Assembly: GCF_017377855.1 (NCBI RefSeq)
Contig: NZ_JAFREP010000023.1
Location: 122,904 to 186,903, forward strand
Direction of reading: 5' to 3'
Origin: Acanthopleuribacter pedis
Lineage (GTDB): Bacteria > Acidobacteriota > Holophagae > Acanthopleuribacterales > Acanthopleuribacteraceae
Length of the DNA stretch: 64,000 nucleotides
Position 1 is the first letter of the stretch; every line of letters starts with the position of its first letter. A model generated the notes under the pieces. It did no database searches, was not told the origin of the DNA, and saw only the letters and a list, made by a program, of their open reading frames with translations. The translations under genes and the position numbers were made by a program. This document shows positions 24,553 through 34,285 of the stretch, in pieces.

Positions 24553-26117
24553 ACAAGGAACCCCATTTGCAAAAGTCACGTTTCGGACGAACCCTCGCCA
24601 ATGCCGGTCTGGCCCGCGAAATGGTCCAACTTTCCAGCCTAGAAAAAGACGGGGATCCCGAGGTCCTGGACAGAGCACGCCGCCACCTCGCGCAACGCAT
24701 GGGTGGCATGCGCGGGCTACCTCAAAAAATCGGGCAAATTTTTTCGCTTGCTTCTTCTAGCGAAAAAGCGGAAGCCTTTGATGAACTCAACCAAGGCGGC
24801 CAACCCCTTCCCCTCCACGTGATTTTGAAACAATTGGAAAAACAATGGAAACAGCCATGGCGCGAGGTTTTGGAGGACATTGATCCGAAGGGCAACGCCG
24901 CCTCGCTTGGCCAGGTCCACCGTGCTACCGCCAAATCATTTGGTAAGGTCGCGGTTAAAACCGCCTTTCCGGGCATCGACCGCGTCTTGCGCCACGACCT
25001 TGCCGCGGTCAAAATGGCGGGCAAAGCACGCAACCTCATCGGCGGCCCCCAAATGGACGCCCTCATCGACGAGCTGCTTAGCGGGATTGAGGTTGAACTG
25101 GATTACGCCCGAGAAGCGCGCATGCAGACCCGCTACCGCGACGCGGTTTCCAACCCGGACCACATCGTGGTCCCCCAATGCATGGACCCCCTGTGCGGGC
25201 CAAGCGTTCTGGTTACCCAATGGCAGGAAGGGGCAACCCTGGCGGAAACCCTTTCCTGGCCACAAGAAACGCGTTTCCAGCTCGCGTTAATGATGGCCAG
25301 ACACGCTTTTGACATGTTGTTCGCCCATGGTTTGGCCCATGCCGATCCCCATTGGGGCAATTATCGCTTTCGCGAGGACCCCCAACAAATTGTGATGTTT
25401 GATTTCGGTTCCGTCCTCGAACTCAATCGGCAACGCCGACTCGCGCTGCTCGGTTTGATTCGCGCCACCATCCGTGGCTCAGGGGACCCCCTCGCCTGGC
25501 TGGGGCACCTGGGTTTTAACCTCGGTCACCTTCTGCCGATGCGCCGCAAGCTACCGCACCTCTGCGCGATCTTATTCGAGCCCTTTCGCAATCCAGCCCA
25601 ATACGACACCCAAACCTGGCATCGCAATGAACGACTGGCCGACCTTCTCGGCGAGGATCGCTGGAACTTCCGTATGAGCGCACCCGGCGATATCTTTTTT
25701 CTGGTGCGCAGCATCCAAGGCCTTTTGTTTTACCTAAACCGCTGGCAAACCAAAATTTCATGGCATCTTTGCCTGCGCCCCCTACTTGATCGATTTGCAT
25801 CGGATTTGGACGCCATGGAACAGGGCGCCGTGAGCGACGCGGGCTTTGAATCGGTGGCGCGACACCTGAGCATGACCCTCTGGCGGGACGGATCGGTCAA
25901 AGTTCGCCTCAAATTTCCCGCCGACGCGGTGGAACGCTTGGAGCAATTGGTCGGTGAAGACATCGAAGCAAAAATCCGCGCCGCGGGCATCGATATTAAG
26001 GCGGTGAAACGGGATGCACGTCGCCGCGGTCATCAACCCGGCACCTTGGTCGATTACCAAGACCCCAACGAGGATCAACGTTTTGTGCTGGCCCTCGAAA
26101 CGGAGACCGCTCATTAA
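24549..26117 (+). CDS. ABC1/UbiB-type atypical kinase
   Basis: 522 residues. The family-specific KxGQ motif (KIGQ near 60), the Ala-rich nucleotide loop NAASLGQVH near 117, VAVK lysine near 135, HADPHWGN catalytic loop near 263 and DFG near 286 are all present. Such proteins are ATPases or kinases that support ubiquinone or other isoprenoid-lipid metabolism. No C-terminal transmembrane pair typical of UbiB is evident, so this is a soluble-looking member of unknown target. The start is TTG at 24549, overlapping dinB by 4 bp. Confidence 0.85.
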   Translation: MNKEPHLQKSRFGRTLANAGLAREMVQLSSLEKDGDPEVLDRARRHLAQRMGGMRGLPQKIGQIFSLASSSEKAEAFDELNQGGQPLPLHVILKQLEKQWKQPWREVLEDIDPKGNAASLGQVHRATAKSFGKVAVKTAFPGIDRVLRHDLAAVKMAGKARNLIGGPQMDALIDELLSGIEVELDYAREARMQTRYRDAVSNPDHIVVPQCMDPLCGPSVLVTQWQEGATLAETLSWPQETRFQLALMMARHAFDMLFAHGLAHADPHWGNYRFREDPQQIVMFDFGSVLELNRQRRLALLGLIRATIRGSGDPLAWLGHLGFNLGHLLPMRRKLPHLCAILFEPFRNPAQYDTQTWHRNERLADLLGEDRWNFRMSAPGDIFFLVRSIQGLLFYLNRWQTKISWHLCLRPLLDRFASDLDAMEQGAVSDAGFESVARHLSMTLWRDGSVKVRLKFPADAVERLEQLVGEDIEAKIRAAGIDIKAVKRDARRRGHQPGTLVDYQDPNEDQRFVLALETETAH

Positions 26118-26212
26118 CCCACGTTTAAGAACCAATTGGGCGAACACGGCGAAAGCGCCACCATCCTGCAACAGATTGGGTTCATCGCGGCGCGGTTCGC
26201 AAGCGTTTTGGG

Positions 26213-27370
26213 TTAATGGGGCGTCTTTCGAATGTAATAATTGTCGACAGCTTTAAACAAAAACAGAACTTTGAACCGATTGAGGTCTACGACACATTCT
26301 TTTTCTCCACCCTGTTCCGCCAAGCGGTCCACGGTCTCCGGCGCAACCTCGCGCCCATAAAACATGCGAACACATCCCGCCGGGGTCAAACGTGACAGGC
26401 GTTTCAGTTGCGCCAAACCCTCCAAATCCTGGCGGCCGATTTCGAATAGGATGAGGTTGGGTTTCAATTCCAGATGATTGCGTACATCCGTCACACTGGT
26501 AGAGCAATGCAACACATTAAATTTGCGATTCAACGCGCCGTGCAGCGACTCGTACCATTCGCCCTGATCGCCGGCAACCAGCGCAATGGGTTTGCCGCTC
26601 GGCTTCTCCAAAACCACCGGTTTGCCGTTGCCGCTGACACTTTTGTCGGGTCGGTCCATCGCGGCAATTTTCTTTTGAGACTCCACCATCGCCCGCTGCT
26701 CTTCCCGACGCTGTTTGACAATAAAACGGTACAGCCCCTCTTTGGCGTCCTTGGGTAATTCCTGAAACTTCAACCCCATTTTGTTGCCTGAGAGATAACG
26801 AATCTCGGCCGAGGTCGAGATCCGCAAGTCGCGATTAATGCGCAAGTCAATCAATACAACCAAACCCCGTTTTAAACTGATCCCGCTCATCGACCAGCGC
26901 GGATCAAGCCGAACCCCCGCGCCCGTCATGGAGACGTCGGCAAGCGCCGCCTTAAGCAGGTCAAACGAGTTGGTTGAAAAGGTAACCGTCGGTTTATCGG
27001 TAAATTTTGAAACACGGTAGGCGCCTCGGTGTTCATCCTGCACCATGGCTTCCGGTACACGAAACTTCAGGGTTTGCATGTTGCGCACCAGACCCAAGCC
27101 GGCCAAAGAAGTCGCCCCGCGGTAAAGCGTCAGCTCGTAGGGAAAAAATACTTCCAGCTCTTTGCCGCGAAGTTGATAGAGCACCTCGTCCCGGGTCAGG
27201 GTATTTTTCACCTGAAAAATGGTGGCGTCGTAGTCAAGCACATCCGAGACAAATTTGAAGGAATCACTACTAACAGACGCGGGTTCACGATCAACCAGAA
27301 CCATCTTAAGAAGCAGTTCAATGTCCTTGCCCTGTAACTGCTTTTGTTTACCGAAAAGCCCGCGTAACAT
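26213..27370 (-). CDS. YcgR-like PilZ protein with pseudo-receiver domain
   Basis: 385 residues. An N-terminal YcgR-like domain (about 15-110) precedes a PilZ domain (about 113-215) with EHRGAYRVS and SMTGAG, close to the RxxxR and (D/N)xSxxG signatures that bind cyclic di-GMP. The C-terminal part (about 262-380) looks like a receiver domain, but the phospho-acceptor position reads ILFEIG, so Glu replaces Asp. The likely role is cyclic-di-GMP control of motility or surface behaviour. It is convergent with the ABC1-kinase gene and is followed upstream by dtd on the same strand. Confidence 0.75.
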   Translation of the reverse strand: MLRGLFGKQKQLQGKDIELLLKMVLVDREPASVSSDSFKFVSDVLDYDATIFQVKNTLTRDEVLYQLRGKELEVFFPYELTLYRGATSLAGLGLVRNMQTLKFRVPEAMVQDEHRGAYRVSKFTDKPTVTFSTNSFDLLKAALADVSMTGAGVRLDPRWSMSGISLKRGLVVLIDLRINRDLRISTSAEIRYLSGNKMGLKFQELPKDAKEGLYRFIVKQRREEQRAMVESQKKIAAMDRPDKSVSGNGKPVVLEKPSGKPIALVAGDQGEWYESLHGALNRKFNVLHCSTSVTDVRNHLELKPNLILFEIGRQDLEGLAQLKRLSRLTPAGCVRMFYGREVAPETVDRLAEQGGEKECVVDLNRFKVLFLFKAVDNYYIRKTPH

Positions 27371-27621
27371 GCCGTGCCAACCATAAGCCGGGCTTCATCC
27401 TTTGCTGTCAAGGGAAGCCGGCGACGAAATGCCAAAAAGCGTTATTGCAATTGGTAAAGGAATGTATCGGCGAGGCCCGAAAAAGGTTGAGTTCTACCAC
27501 GGAAATGAGGGCAATGGGGAAAAGCCCGTTTGACTTCGGCGAGACCGCATGGACAGCGCCAAAACCAGACACCTTCTCCCCCATTCAAGCGGCACGGCGG
27601 TGGGCCTGCCAGGCCGTGGGC

Positions 27622-28080
27622 CTACCGGGGAAACAGCGTGTCGGAGTCAAGCCAGAGGGTTACCGGACCTTCGTTACACAGGCTAACCTTCATGTGGGCA
27701 CCAAACCGACCCCGCCCCACCGAAACCACATCAAGCGCCTCAAAGGCGGCGGCAAAAGCTTCAACCAAAGGTTCAGCCAAATCGGGCGGGGCGGCGCCGG
27801 TAAATGAGGGCCGGCGACCCTTGCGCGCATCACCGTAAAGCGTGAACTGAGAAACAACCAAAACGCCACCACCCACCTGGAGCAAGGAGCGGTCAAATTT
27901 GCCGGCTTCGTTTGGAAACAAGCGCAAATGAACAATTTTTTCCGCCATTCGCCGCACCATGGCCAGGTCATCCCCCGCGGCAGATCCTGCCAACAAAAGA
28001 TAACCTTCTTTAATTGAGCCCGTTACCGAACCCTCTACCGATACCTCGGCATGACTCACTCGTTGTAAAAGTACGCGCAT
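27622..28080 (-). CDS. dtd: D-aminoacyl-tRNA deacylase
   Basis: 152-residue homochirality editing enzyme that removes D-amino acids (and glycine from tRNA(Ala)) from tRNA. The start MRVLLQRVSHAEVSV and the SQFTLYGDARKGRRPSF active-site motif (near 78) are canonical. The cross-subunit motif reads NEGPVT instead of NDGPVT or NSGPVT. The size is normal. ATG at 28080. Confidence 0.93.
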   Translation of the reverse strand: MRVLLQRVSHAEVSVEGSVTGSIKEGYLLLAGSAAGDDLAMVRRMAEKIVHLRLFPNEAGKFDRSLLQVGGGVLVVSQFTLYGDARKGRRPSFTGAAPPDLAEPLVEAFAAAFEALDVVSVGRGRFGAHMKVSLCNEGPVTLWLDSDTLFPR

Positions 28081-28423
28081 CGCGGTCTCCTTCCCAAATC
28101 TTTAAAGATACGTCTTGTCATGTACCCAGTCCCTAAAGAATGAAGAATGTAGCAGCCCCAATCCATCGGGGCAACGAGATCTCAACTTCGATGTTCCAGT
28201 GTTCAACCCGCGTAAAAGCCGGCATAATACTAAGGATTCCACACCTTCGCATTTTTGTTTTCAGCACCACACCGCTCCGGCGGCTGGGTTGTGAGCGCGC
28301 CCCCGTCGGCGTTGTGCATAACGTTGTCGCCTGACCGTCGCCCCCATCGTTCGGGTTGCACGATTCAAGGCGGTCCGGGCTGAAAGGACGTTTCACCACC
28401 TCCATAGCGGGACCTAATACCTT
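28081..28423. other. Intergenic region between divergent dtd and cheA
   Basis: 343 bp between divergent genes that must hold promoters for both. No clear -35/-10 pair, -24/-12 element or strong hairpin was recognised, and the cheA start lacks a strong Shine-Dalgarno sequence. Confidence 0.3.
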
Positions 28424-30697
28424 ATGTCGCAACATTCTGCTGATGAACTCGATATTTTCATCGAATTTGCCGAAGACAGTCGAAACGTACTCGACGACAT
28501 CAACGGTCACATTGAATCGCTCTACGCCCAACCCCAAGACTTACAGGGTGTTTGGCGCGCGATTCACGATCAGCTTCAATCCATTCGAGACAGTGCCGAC
28601 TTCCTCAATCTCGCACCGATATACCAGTTAGCCGGCCCAATGGCTTCGTTTTTTAACGGCCCGCCCAATTTGGAACGGGTCGACACTCAGTTTATGGACC
28701 TCAGCGCACGGGCGATGAACGCGCTGTCCCATTTATTAAGCTTGTTGCAGGCAAGCAATTTAGAAGCCTTCTTTTCCTACGACATCGGAGCACTGGTCAC
28801 AGCCTTTGAACACCTGACCGAGGGTTCAATTGCTTCCGGCGACGACGCCGCGGAGGCGACCCCTTTTGTCGACATCGGTATCAACGACGAATTACCCGAA
28901 GAACTACGCATCAGCATCACCCCCGAAATGCTGAAGATATTTCTGGTTGAGGCCGAGGAACAACTCGAACATACCGAAACCTGCCTGTTGGCCCTTGAGC
29001 AAAACCAAGGCGACCAGGAAGCAATTGATGCCGCGTTTCGGGCGATGCATACCTTTAAAGGCAATTGCGGTCTGTTCAATTACGGCCTGCTGGAGGCCAT
29101 CGGCCACAGTTTCGAATCCGTTTTAGAAGATTACAAAAGCCATGTGCTCAAACCGGATCAAAAAGGCATCAACCTGATGCTGAAAGTCGTGGACGAGCTC
29201 AAAAACTCCGTCAGCACCCTCGAAACCAATGAGGGCGTACCCGAGCACGCCGACACCTGGATCAAGTTGCTGGACGATTATCAAAAAACCGGACTCACAC
29301 AAATGGTTGCCGAGGTAAGTAGCCAAGGCGAAGCCGGCATGTTGGGTGAAATCTTGGTGGAATTGGGTTTCATTGAAAACGACCGCCTGGAAATCGCCTT
29401 ACAAAAACAAGCGCAACCCCTCGGTGAAATTCTGCAAACCCATGGCGACATTAACGAACAACAATTGCAAACCGCGCTCAAGGTGCAGGAGGAACGCCGC
29501 GCCAAAGAACCCAGCCGCGGTTCCACCACAACCAATAGTAAGAACAACATTCGCGTCGATTTGTCCAAGCTAGACGGTTTGATTACCTTGGTCGGGGAAC
29601 TGATTGTGGCCGAAAATATGGTCACGGCCAATCCCGATCTCGCGGGTCACCGGCTCGACAATTTCCGCAAGGCTGCCAACCAACTCAACCGAATCTCTCG
29701 CGATTTGCAGGATTCGGTCATGCGCCTGCGCATGTTGCCCATCGGGCCGACCTTTCGCAAGATGAACCGCGTCGTGCGGGACGTCGCCCAGAAGCAAGGG
29801 AAACGGGTCGAATTAATTATTGAAGGGGAAGAGACGGAAATCGACAAAAGTATGGTGGAAGCCATATCCAATCCCCTGTTGCATCTCGTCCGCAACGCCA
29901 TCGACCACGGCATTGAAGCCCCAAGCCACCGCGAGGCGTCACAAAAGTTAAAAACGGGCACGATTTGGTTGAGCGCGGCCCATGAGGGCGGCGAAATTAT
30001 CATCCAAATCCGCGACGACGGCCGCGGTATCGATCCAGACGCCGTCCTCGCCAAAGCCCGCCAAAAAGGCTTGTGGCAAAAGCCGGAAGATCCCCCGGTC
30101 GAGCGCATTTACGAAATGATTTTCGAACCGGGTTTCTCCACCGCCGCGCAGGTGACGGACATCTCAGGCCGCGGCGTGGGCATGGACGTGGTGCGCCAAA
30201 GTGTGGAAACAGTTAAAGGAAACATCAAGACGGAAAGTGTGCTGGGCCAAGGTACGCGTTTCACCATTCGCATTCCGCTTACCCTCGCCATTGTGGAGGG
30301 CATGTTGGTGCGTGTCGGCTACGCGCTCTACACCATTCCCCTGGGTTACATTCGCGAATCTCTGCGTTGCCGCCCCGATCAAATCCATAATGATGTGGAT
30401 CGGGAAGCCCATCTCCATTTGCGCGAGGAACTCATCCCCATCATCCGCCTCAGCCGTTTCTTCTCTACGCCTTGCGACCACGAGCAGCTCGAAAACGGCA
30501 TTATCGTTGTGGTTGAACACGGCACCCAAAAGGCCGCACTGTTCGCCGATGAAATCCGCGGCCAGTACCAAACCGTCATCAAAAGCCTCTCGCCCTACCT
30601 GGGTTCGGTGGCCGGTGTCTCCGGTACCTCGATCCTCAGCGACGGCAGTATCAGCCTGATTCTCAACATCCAAACCATCGTCAACCAGTTCGTGTAA
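28424..30697 (+). CDS. cheA: CheA-type histidine kinase with two HPt-like domains and MshEN-like repeats
   Basis: 757 residues. An N-terminal HPt-like domain (1-110) has QSIRDSADFLNL where HTLKGSAGFLGL is expected, so the phospho-histidine is lost. A second HPt (about 160-265) has MHTFKGNCG with His near 209. Residues 307-357 hold two LGEIL...G.I......AL..Q repeats like those of MshEN or type II secretion ATPase N-termini. Dimerisation (about 372-440), HATPase (N box HLVRNAIDHG near 485, G1 DDGRGID, G2 GRGVGMD) and CheW-like (about 610-757) domains follow. It feeds a chemotaxis-like phosphorelay with the CheW and MCP downstream. The response regulator is not in the window. Confidence 0.9.
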   Translation: MSQHSADELDIFIEFAEDSRNVLDDINGHIESLYAQPQDLQGVWRAIHDQLQSIRDSADFLNLAPIYQLAGPMASFFNGPPNLERVDTQFMDLSARAMNALSHLLSLLQASNLEAFFSYDIGALVTAFEHLTEGSIASGDDAAEATPFVDIGINDELPEELRISITPEMLKIFLVEAEEQLEHTETCLLALEQNQGDQEAIDAAFRAMHTFKGNCGLFNYGLLEAIGHSFESVLEDYKSHVLKPDQKGINLMLKVVDELKNSVSTLETNEGVPEHADTWIKLLDDYQKTGLTQMVAEVSSQGEAGMLGEILVELGFIENDRLEIALQKQAQPLGEILQTHGDINEQQLQTALKVQEERRAKEPSRGSTTTNSKNNIRVDLSKLDGLITLVGELIVAENMVTANPDLAGHRLDNFRKAANQLNRISRDLQDSVMRLRMLPIGPTFRKMNRVVRDVAQKQGKRVELIIEGEETEIDKSMVEAISNPLLHLVRNAIDHGIEAPSHREASQKLKTGTIWLSAAHEGGEIIIQIRDDGRGIDPDAVLAKARQKGLWQKPEDPPVERIYEMIFEPGFSTAAQVTDISGRGVGMDVVRQSVETVKGNIKTESVLGQGTRFTIRIPLTLAIVEGMLVRVGYALYTIPLGYIRESLRCRPDQIHNDVDREAHLHLREELIPIIRLSRFFSTPCDHEQLENGIIVVVEHGTQKAALFADEIRGQYQTVIKSLSPYLGSVAGVSGTSILSDGSISLILNIQTIVNQFV

Positions 30698-30713
30698 ATC
30701 CTGGCTTTACACG
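30691..30713 (+). other. 8-bp hairpin at the cheA stop codon
   Basis: CGTGTAAA (30691-30698, containing the stop) pairs with TTTACACG (30706-30713) around a 7-nt loop. With no T-run it is a possible attenuation or mRNA-end structure rather than a terminator. Confidence 0.3.
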
Positions 30714-30881
30714 GTTATCCACGTCCTCCGCCAACAACCGCCCAAAAGAATTCATCTTTTTGGCATTTTCCAAACAACGGATTAATGAAACCGAGCAACG
30801 CGAACGATAAGTGTTGTGGTTTCTCCCGCAAAAAATTGACTCTTGCAAACTTCCGGCCCTCTTGCCATTGGAGGCGTTTTT

Positions 30882-31397
30882 ATGACTTCAGATGCCGGCA
30901 CAACCGCGAACGACGTCGTCGAAGACACCCAGGAAGGAAAGTTCCTCACCTTTATTCTCGGCGAAGAAGATTACGGCTTGGCTATTCGCTTCGTAACGGA
31001 AATCATCGGCATTCAAAAAATAACGCCCGTGCCCGATCTTCCCGATTACGTCAAGGGCGTCATTAACCTACGCGGCAAGGTCATTCCCGTGATGGATGTT
31101 CGTCTCCGGTTCGGCATGAAGCAGCGCGACTACGACGAGCGCACCTGCATTATCGTCATCAACGCCAAGGACACAACCGTGGGCCTCATCGTTGATACCG
31201 TTTCCGAGGTGTTGGAAATCCCCGACGCCTACATCGAGGAATCCCAACACTTCCGCAAAGGGAGGGGCAACCAATTCATGCGCGGTATGGGCAAGGTTGG
31301 TGAAAACGTCAAAATCTTGCTCGACGCGGAGGCCTTGCTGTTCCGCAACGCCGCCCATGCCCGTCCCCCGGAAAACCCAACCCCCACCGAAGCGTGA
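30882..31397 (+). CDS. cheW: CheW-family adaptor
   Basis: 171 residues. A single CheW domain (about 19-155) carries the expected VINLRGKVIPVMDVRLRFG core and DTVSEVLEIPD. It couples the CheA kinase to the MCP. Short N- and C-terminal tails are acidic and proline-rich. ATG at 30882 follows TTGGAGGCG with good spacing; the longer in-frame start at 30843 has no site. The MCP gene follows after 66 bp. Confidence 0.93.
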   Translation: MTSDAGTTANDVVEDTQEGKFLTFILGEEDYGLAIRFVTEIIGIQKITPVPDLPDYVKGVINLRGKVIPVMDVRLRFGMKQRDYDERTCIIVINAKDTTVGLIVDTVSEVLEIPDAYIEESQHFRKGRGNQFMRGMGKVGENVKILLDAEALLFRNAAHARPPENPTPTEA

Positions 31398-31463
31398 TCA
31401 ACCCAAGCGCACAATGATTCATCCCTTAATACACACCAGGGACCCCCAAGACAGGAGGAAATT

Positions 31464-34214
31464 ATGACCGAGGCCGGCGGATCAATTGACTTTGCCACCT
31501 TATTTCAAAGCAACCCAATTGCGACATTTGTTGTGGATGCGGCCGCCAAGATCGTCGCGTGGAACGACGCCTGCGAGTTGCTTACCGGCAAAAAAGCCGA
31601 CGCGGTGATCGGGAAAAAATGCTGGACGGCGTTTTATCCCAAGCGCAAGGCAACCCCCATCGATCAAGCGATGCGGGACGCTGAAGCGCTGAATGATTCG
31701 ATCACTTTCGAGCACCACGGTAGTCACGAAACGGTCACCCTCAGCATAAAAATCAACCCCTGGCTTGACGACGAAGGCGAACCCACCGGCGCCACGGTCG
31801 TGCTGGAAGAGATGGCCCTAGGCGCTATCGGGAATACCCGCATCGCCCAATACACGTCCTCCATTCAGGGCTCCGGGACCTCGATGATAATGATTGATCG
31901 CGATCTGGTGATCACCTACATCAACCCGGCCACGCGGCGCATGATCGCCCGCCATCTCGATACCTTCAAGCGGGTCTACACCGGATTCACACTCGACAGC
32001 ATGGTCGGCACCTGCATTGATCGCTTTCACAAGGACCCTCAGGTTCAGCGCCGCGTCCTCAGTTCTCCCGAAAACATGCCCTATGAAACCGATATTTATA
32101 TCGGCGACCTGATTTTTAATTTGCAAGTCACGGCCATGGTCACGGAGGAAGGGGAATACATCGGGAACACCCTCGAATGGTACGACGTGACCGAAACGCG
32201 CGCACGTCAAAATGAGGTCGCCCGCCTCAAATCCGCGGTGGAAGGCTCCGGTACCGCCATGATCACGGTCGACCGCGATCTGGTCATTCGCACCATCAAC
32301 CCCGCTTCCTTCCGGTTGTTCAACACCAACATCGAGCAGTTCCGTCATCAGTACCCCGGTTTTTCAGCCGAGAACCTGATCGGTACCAATATCGACCAGT
32401 TTCACAAGAAACCGTCGCATCAGCGTGGTTTACTGAGTGACCCTACCAACTTGCCCCACAGCGCCGATATTAAAGTGGGCGACCTCCTGTTCGAACTCAA
32501 CGTCTCCGCCATGTACGGCGACAATGGCGACTACATCGGTAACTCGCTGGAATGGAAGGACGTCACCCGCTCTCGTGAACGCGCCGAACGCGCCACCGCC
32601 CTCGAATCCATGATCGAAGGCGCCGCCACCAACCTCATGATGTGTGACCGGGATTTAAACATTACTTTTTGTAACCCGGCGGTCCGCAACCTGCTCGGGC
32701 AGTACACCAGTGAGCTGCGCAAGGCATTCGATAATTTTGACGCCAACAACTTGGTCGGAACCAATATCGACAGCTTCCACCAAAACCCCGCCAAACAACG
32801 CGCCATCCTCGGCGACGTTCGCAACTTGCCCTACAAAAGCGAAATCTCTGTCGCCGGACTGGAGTTCGGACTCAACGCCAGCGCGCTTTACGATGACGAC
32901 GGCAACCACATTGGCAACGCGGTTGAGTGGATCGACTACAACGAACGCGCCCGCTACCGCGATTCGGTGAACGAACTGATTGAAGCCTGCAACGTCGGCA
33001 ATCTCCAAAAACGGGGCCAGACCGGCAATTTGACCGACTCCTACATTCCCATGATGAAGGGCATTAACAACATCATCGACGCCATTGTGGCACCAATTGG
33101 TGAGTTGCAACAAAAGCTGACCCGGGTCTCCGACGGCGACTTAACCGCATTCGTTACCGGCGACTACCAGGGTGATCACGGGATGTTGAAATCGGCGCTC
33201 AACGAAACCCTGAACTCATTAAATGAAATTCTGGCCCAAGTCCAACTCACCGCGGAACAGGTCAACACCGGTGCCCGCCAGGTATCCGACGCCAGTCAGA
33301 GTTTGTCCCAAGGCGCTACCGAACAGGCTGCCGCGCTGGAAGAAATCACGGCTTCCATGACCGAAATGGCCTCGCAAACACGCCAAAATGCCGAAAACGC
33401 CACCCAGGCCAACCAATTGGCCATGCAAACGCGTTCCTCGGCTGAAAACGGCAATACCCAAATGCAGGAAATGTTGGCCAGCATGCGGGCCATCGACGAA
33501 TCCAGTAAAAACATTTCCAAGATCATCAAGGTCATCGACGAAATCGCCTTCCAAACCAACCTGCTGGCATTAAACGCGGCGGTTGAAGCGGCGCGCGCCG
33601 GGGTTCACGGCAAAGGCTTCGCGGTTGTGGCGGAAGAAGTTCGCAACTTGGCCGCGCGCAGTGCCAACGCGGCCAAGGAAACCACGGCCCTGATCGAGGA
33701 ATCCATCAAAAAGGTCAACACCGGCACCGAAATCGCCGGTCACACGGCCGGTGCCCTGACCGAAATCGTCGAGAGCATTACCAAGGTCACCGATTTGGTC
33801 GCCGAAATCGCCGCCGCCAGCAACGAGCAGGCACAGGGGATTTCCCAGGTCAACAAAGCCTTGGGCCAATTGGAACAGGTCACCCAGCAAAACACGGCCA
33901 ACGCGGAAGAAAGTGCGGCGGCCAGCCAAGAGCTGTCGAGCCAGTCCAGTCACTTGCGCGAGGTCATGACCAAGTTCAAGCTGAAAAAACGCGAAGCACC
34001 GCAAATGGCGCAAAACATCTCACCCGAGATGATGCGAATGTTCCAGGACTTTATGGCACAGCAAATGGGCATGCCGGCCCCGGCCATCGCCCCCGGTCCG
34101 GCACCCAGCGCGCCACCCGCCGGCGGCTATGGCGGCCCGGCCAAACGGACCGGCAGCGCCATCGACCCCAGCAAAATCATCTCGCTGGACGACAGTGAGT
34201 TCGGCAAGTACTAA
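31464..34214 (+). CDS. Soluble methyl-accepting chemotaxis protein with four PAS domains
   Basis: 916 residues and no transmembrane segment, so it is a cytoplasmic receptor. One PAS domain (about 10-118) is followed by three similar PAS repeats (about 130-250, 255-375 and 380-500), each with a GT.ID.FH..P..QR signature. A HAMP-like segment (VSDGDLTAFVTG) leads into a long coiled-coil signalling domain with the conserved tip DEIAFQTNLLALNAAVEAARAG near residue 690. The tail is Pro/Gly-rich and ends LDDSEFGKY rather than in a CheR-tethering pentapeptide. AGGAGG precedes the ATG. It likely senses an internal redox, ligand or energy signal through CheW and CheA. Confidence 0.93.
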   Translation: MTEAGGSIDFATLFQSNPIATFVVDAAAKIVAWNDACELLTGKKADAVIGKKCWTAFYPKRKATPIDQAMRDAEALNDSITFEHHGSHETVTLSIKINPWLDDEGEPTGATVVLEEMALGAIGNTRIAQYTSSIQGSGTSMIMIDRDLVITYINPATRRMIARHLDTFKRVYTGFTLDSMVGTCIDRFHKDPQVQRRVLSSPENMPYETDIYIGDLIFNLQVTAMVTEEGEYIGNTLEWYDVTETRARQNEVARLKSAVEGSGTAMITVDRDLVIRTINPASFRLFNTNIEQFRHQYPGFSAENLIGTNIDQFHKKPSHQRGLLSDPTNLPHSADIKVGDLLFELNVSAMYGDNGDYIGNSLEWKDVTRSRERAERATALESMIEGAATNLMMCDRDLNITFCNPAVRNLLGQYTSELRKAFDNFDANNLVGTNIDSFHQNPAKQRAILGDVRNLPYKSEISVAGLEFGLNASALYDDDGNHIGNAVEWIDYNERARYRDSVNELIEACNVGNLQKRGQTGNLTDSYIPMMKGINNIIDAIVAPIGELQQKLTRVSDGDLTAFVTGDYQGDHGMLKSALNETLNSLNEILAQVQLTAEQVNTGARQVSDASQSLSQGATEQAAALEEITASMTEMASQTRQNAENATQANQLAMQTRSSAENGNTQMQEMLASMRAIDESSKNISKIIKVIDEIAFQTNLLALNAAVEAARAGVHGKGFAVVAEEVRNLAARSANAAKETTALIEESIKKVNTGTEIAGHTAGALTEIVESITKVTDLVAEIAAASNEQAQGISQVNKALGQLEQVTQQNTANAEESAAASQELSSQSSHLREVMTKFKLKKREAPQMAQNISPEMMRMFQDFMAQQMGMPAPAIAPGPAPSAPPAGGYGGPAKRTGSAIDPSKIISLDDSEFGKY

Positions 34215-34239
34215 TTCTCCAAAAAACGCCCTTGCAGCA

Positions 34240-34271
34240 AAGCCGACCGGTGCCCGCCGGTCGGCTTTTTC
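34240..34271. terminator. Bidirectional terminator between MCP and permease genes
   Basis: AAAGCCGACCGG (34240-34251) pairs perfectly with CCGGTCGGCTTT (34258-34269) and ends in five T on the plus strand; the A-run supplies fewer T on the minus strand. It closes the chemosensory operon and probably also the gmhA-permease operon arriving from the right. Confidence 0.85.
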
Positions 34272-34285
34272 GTTGTAGTTTCAAG

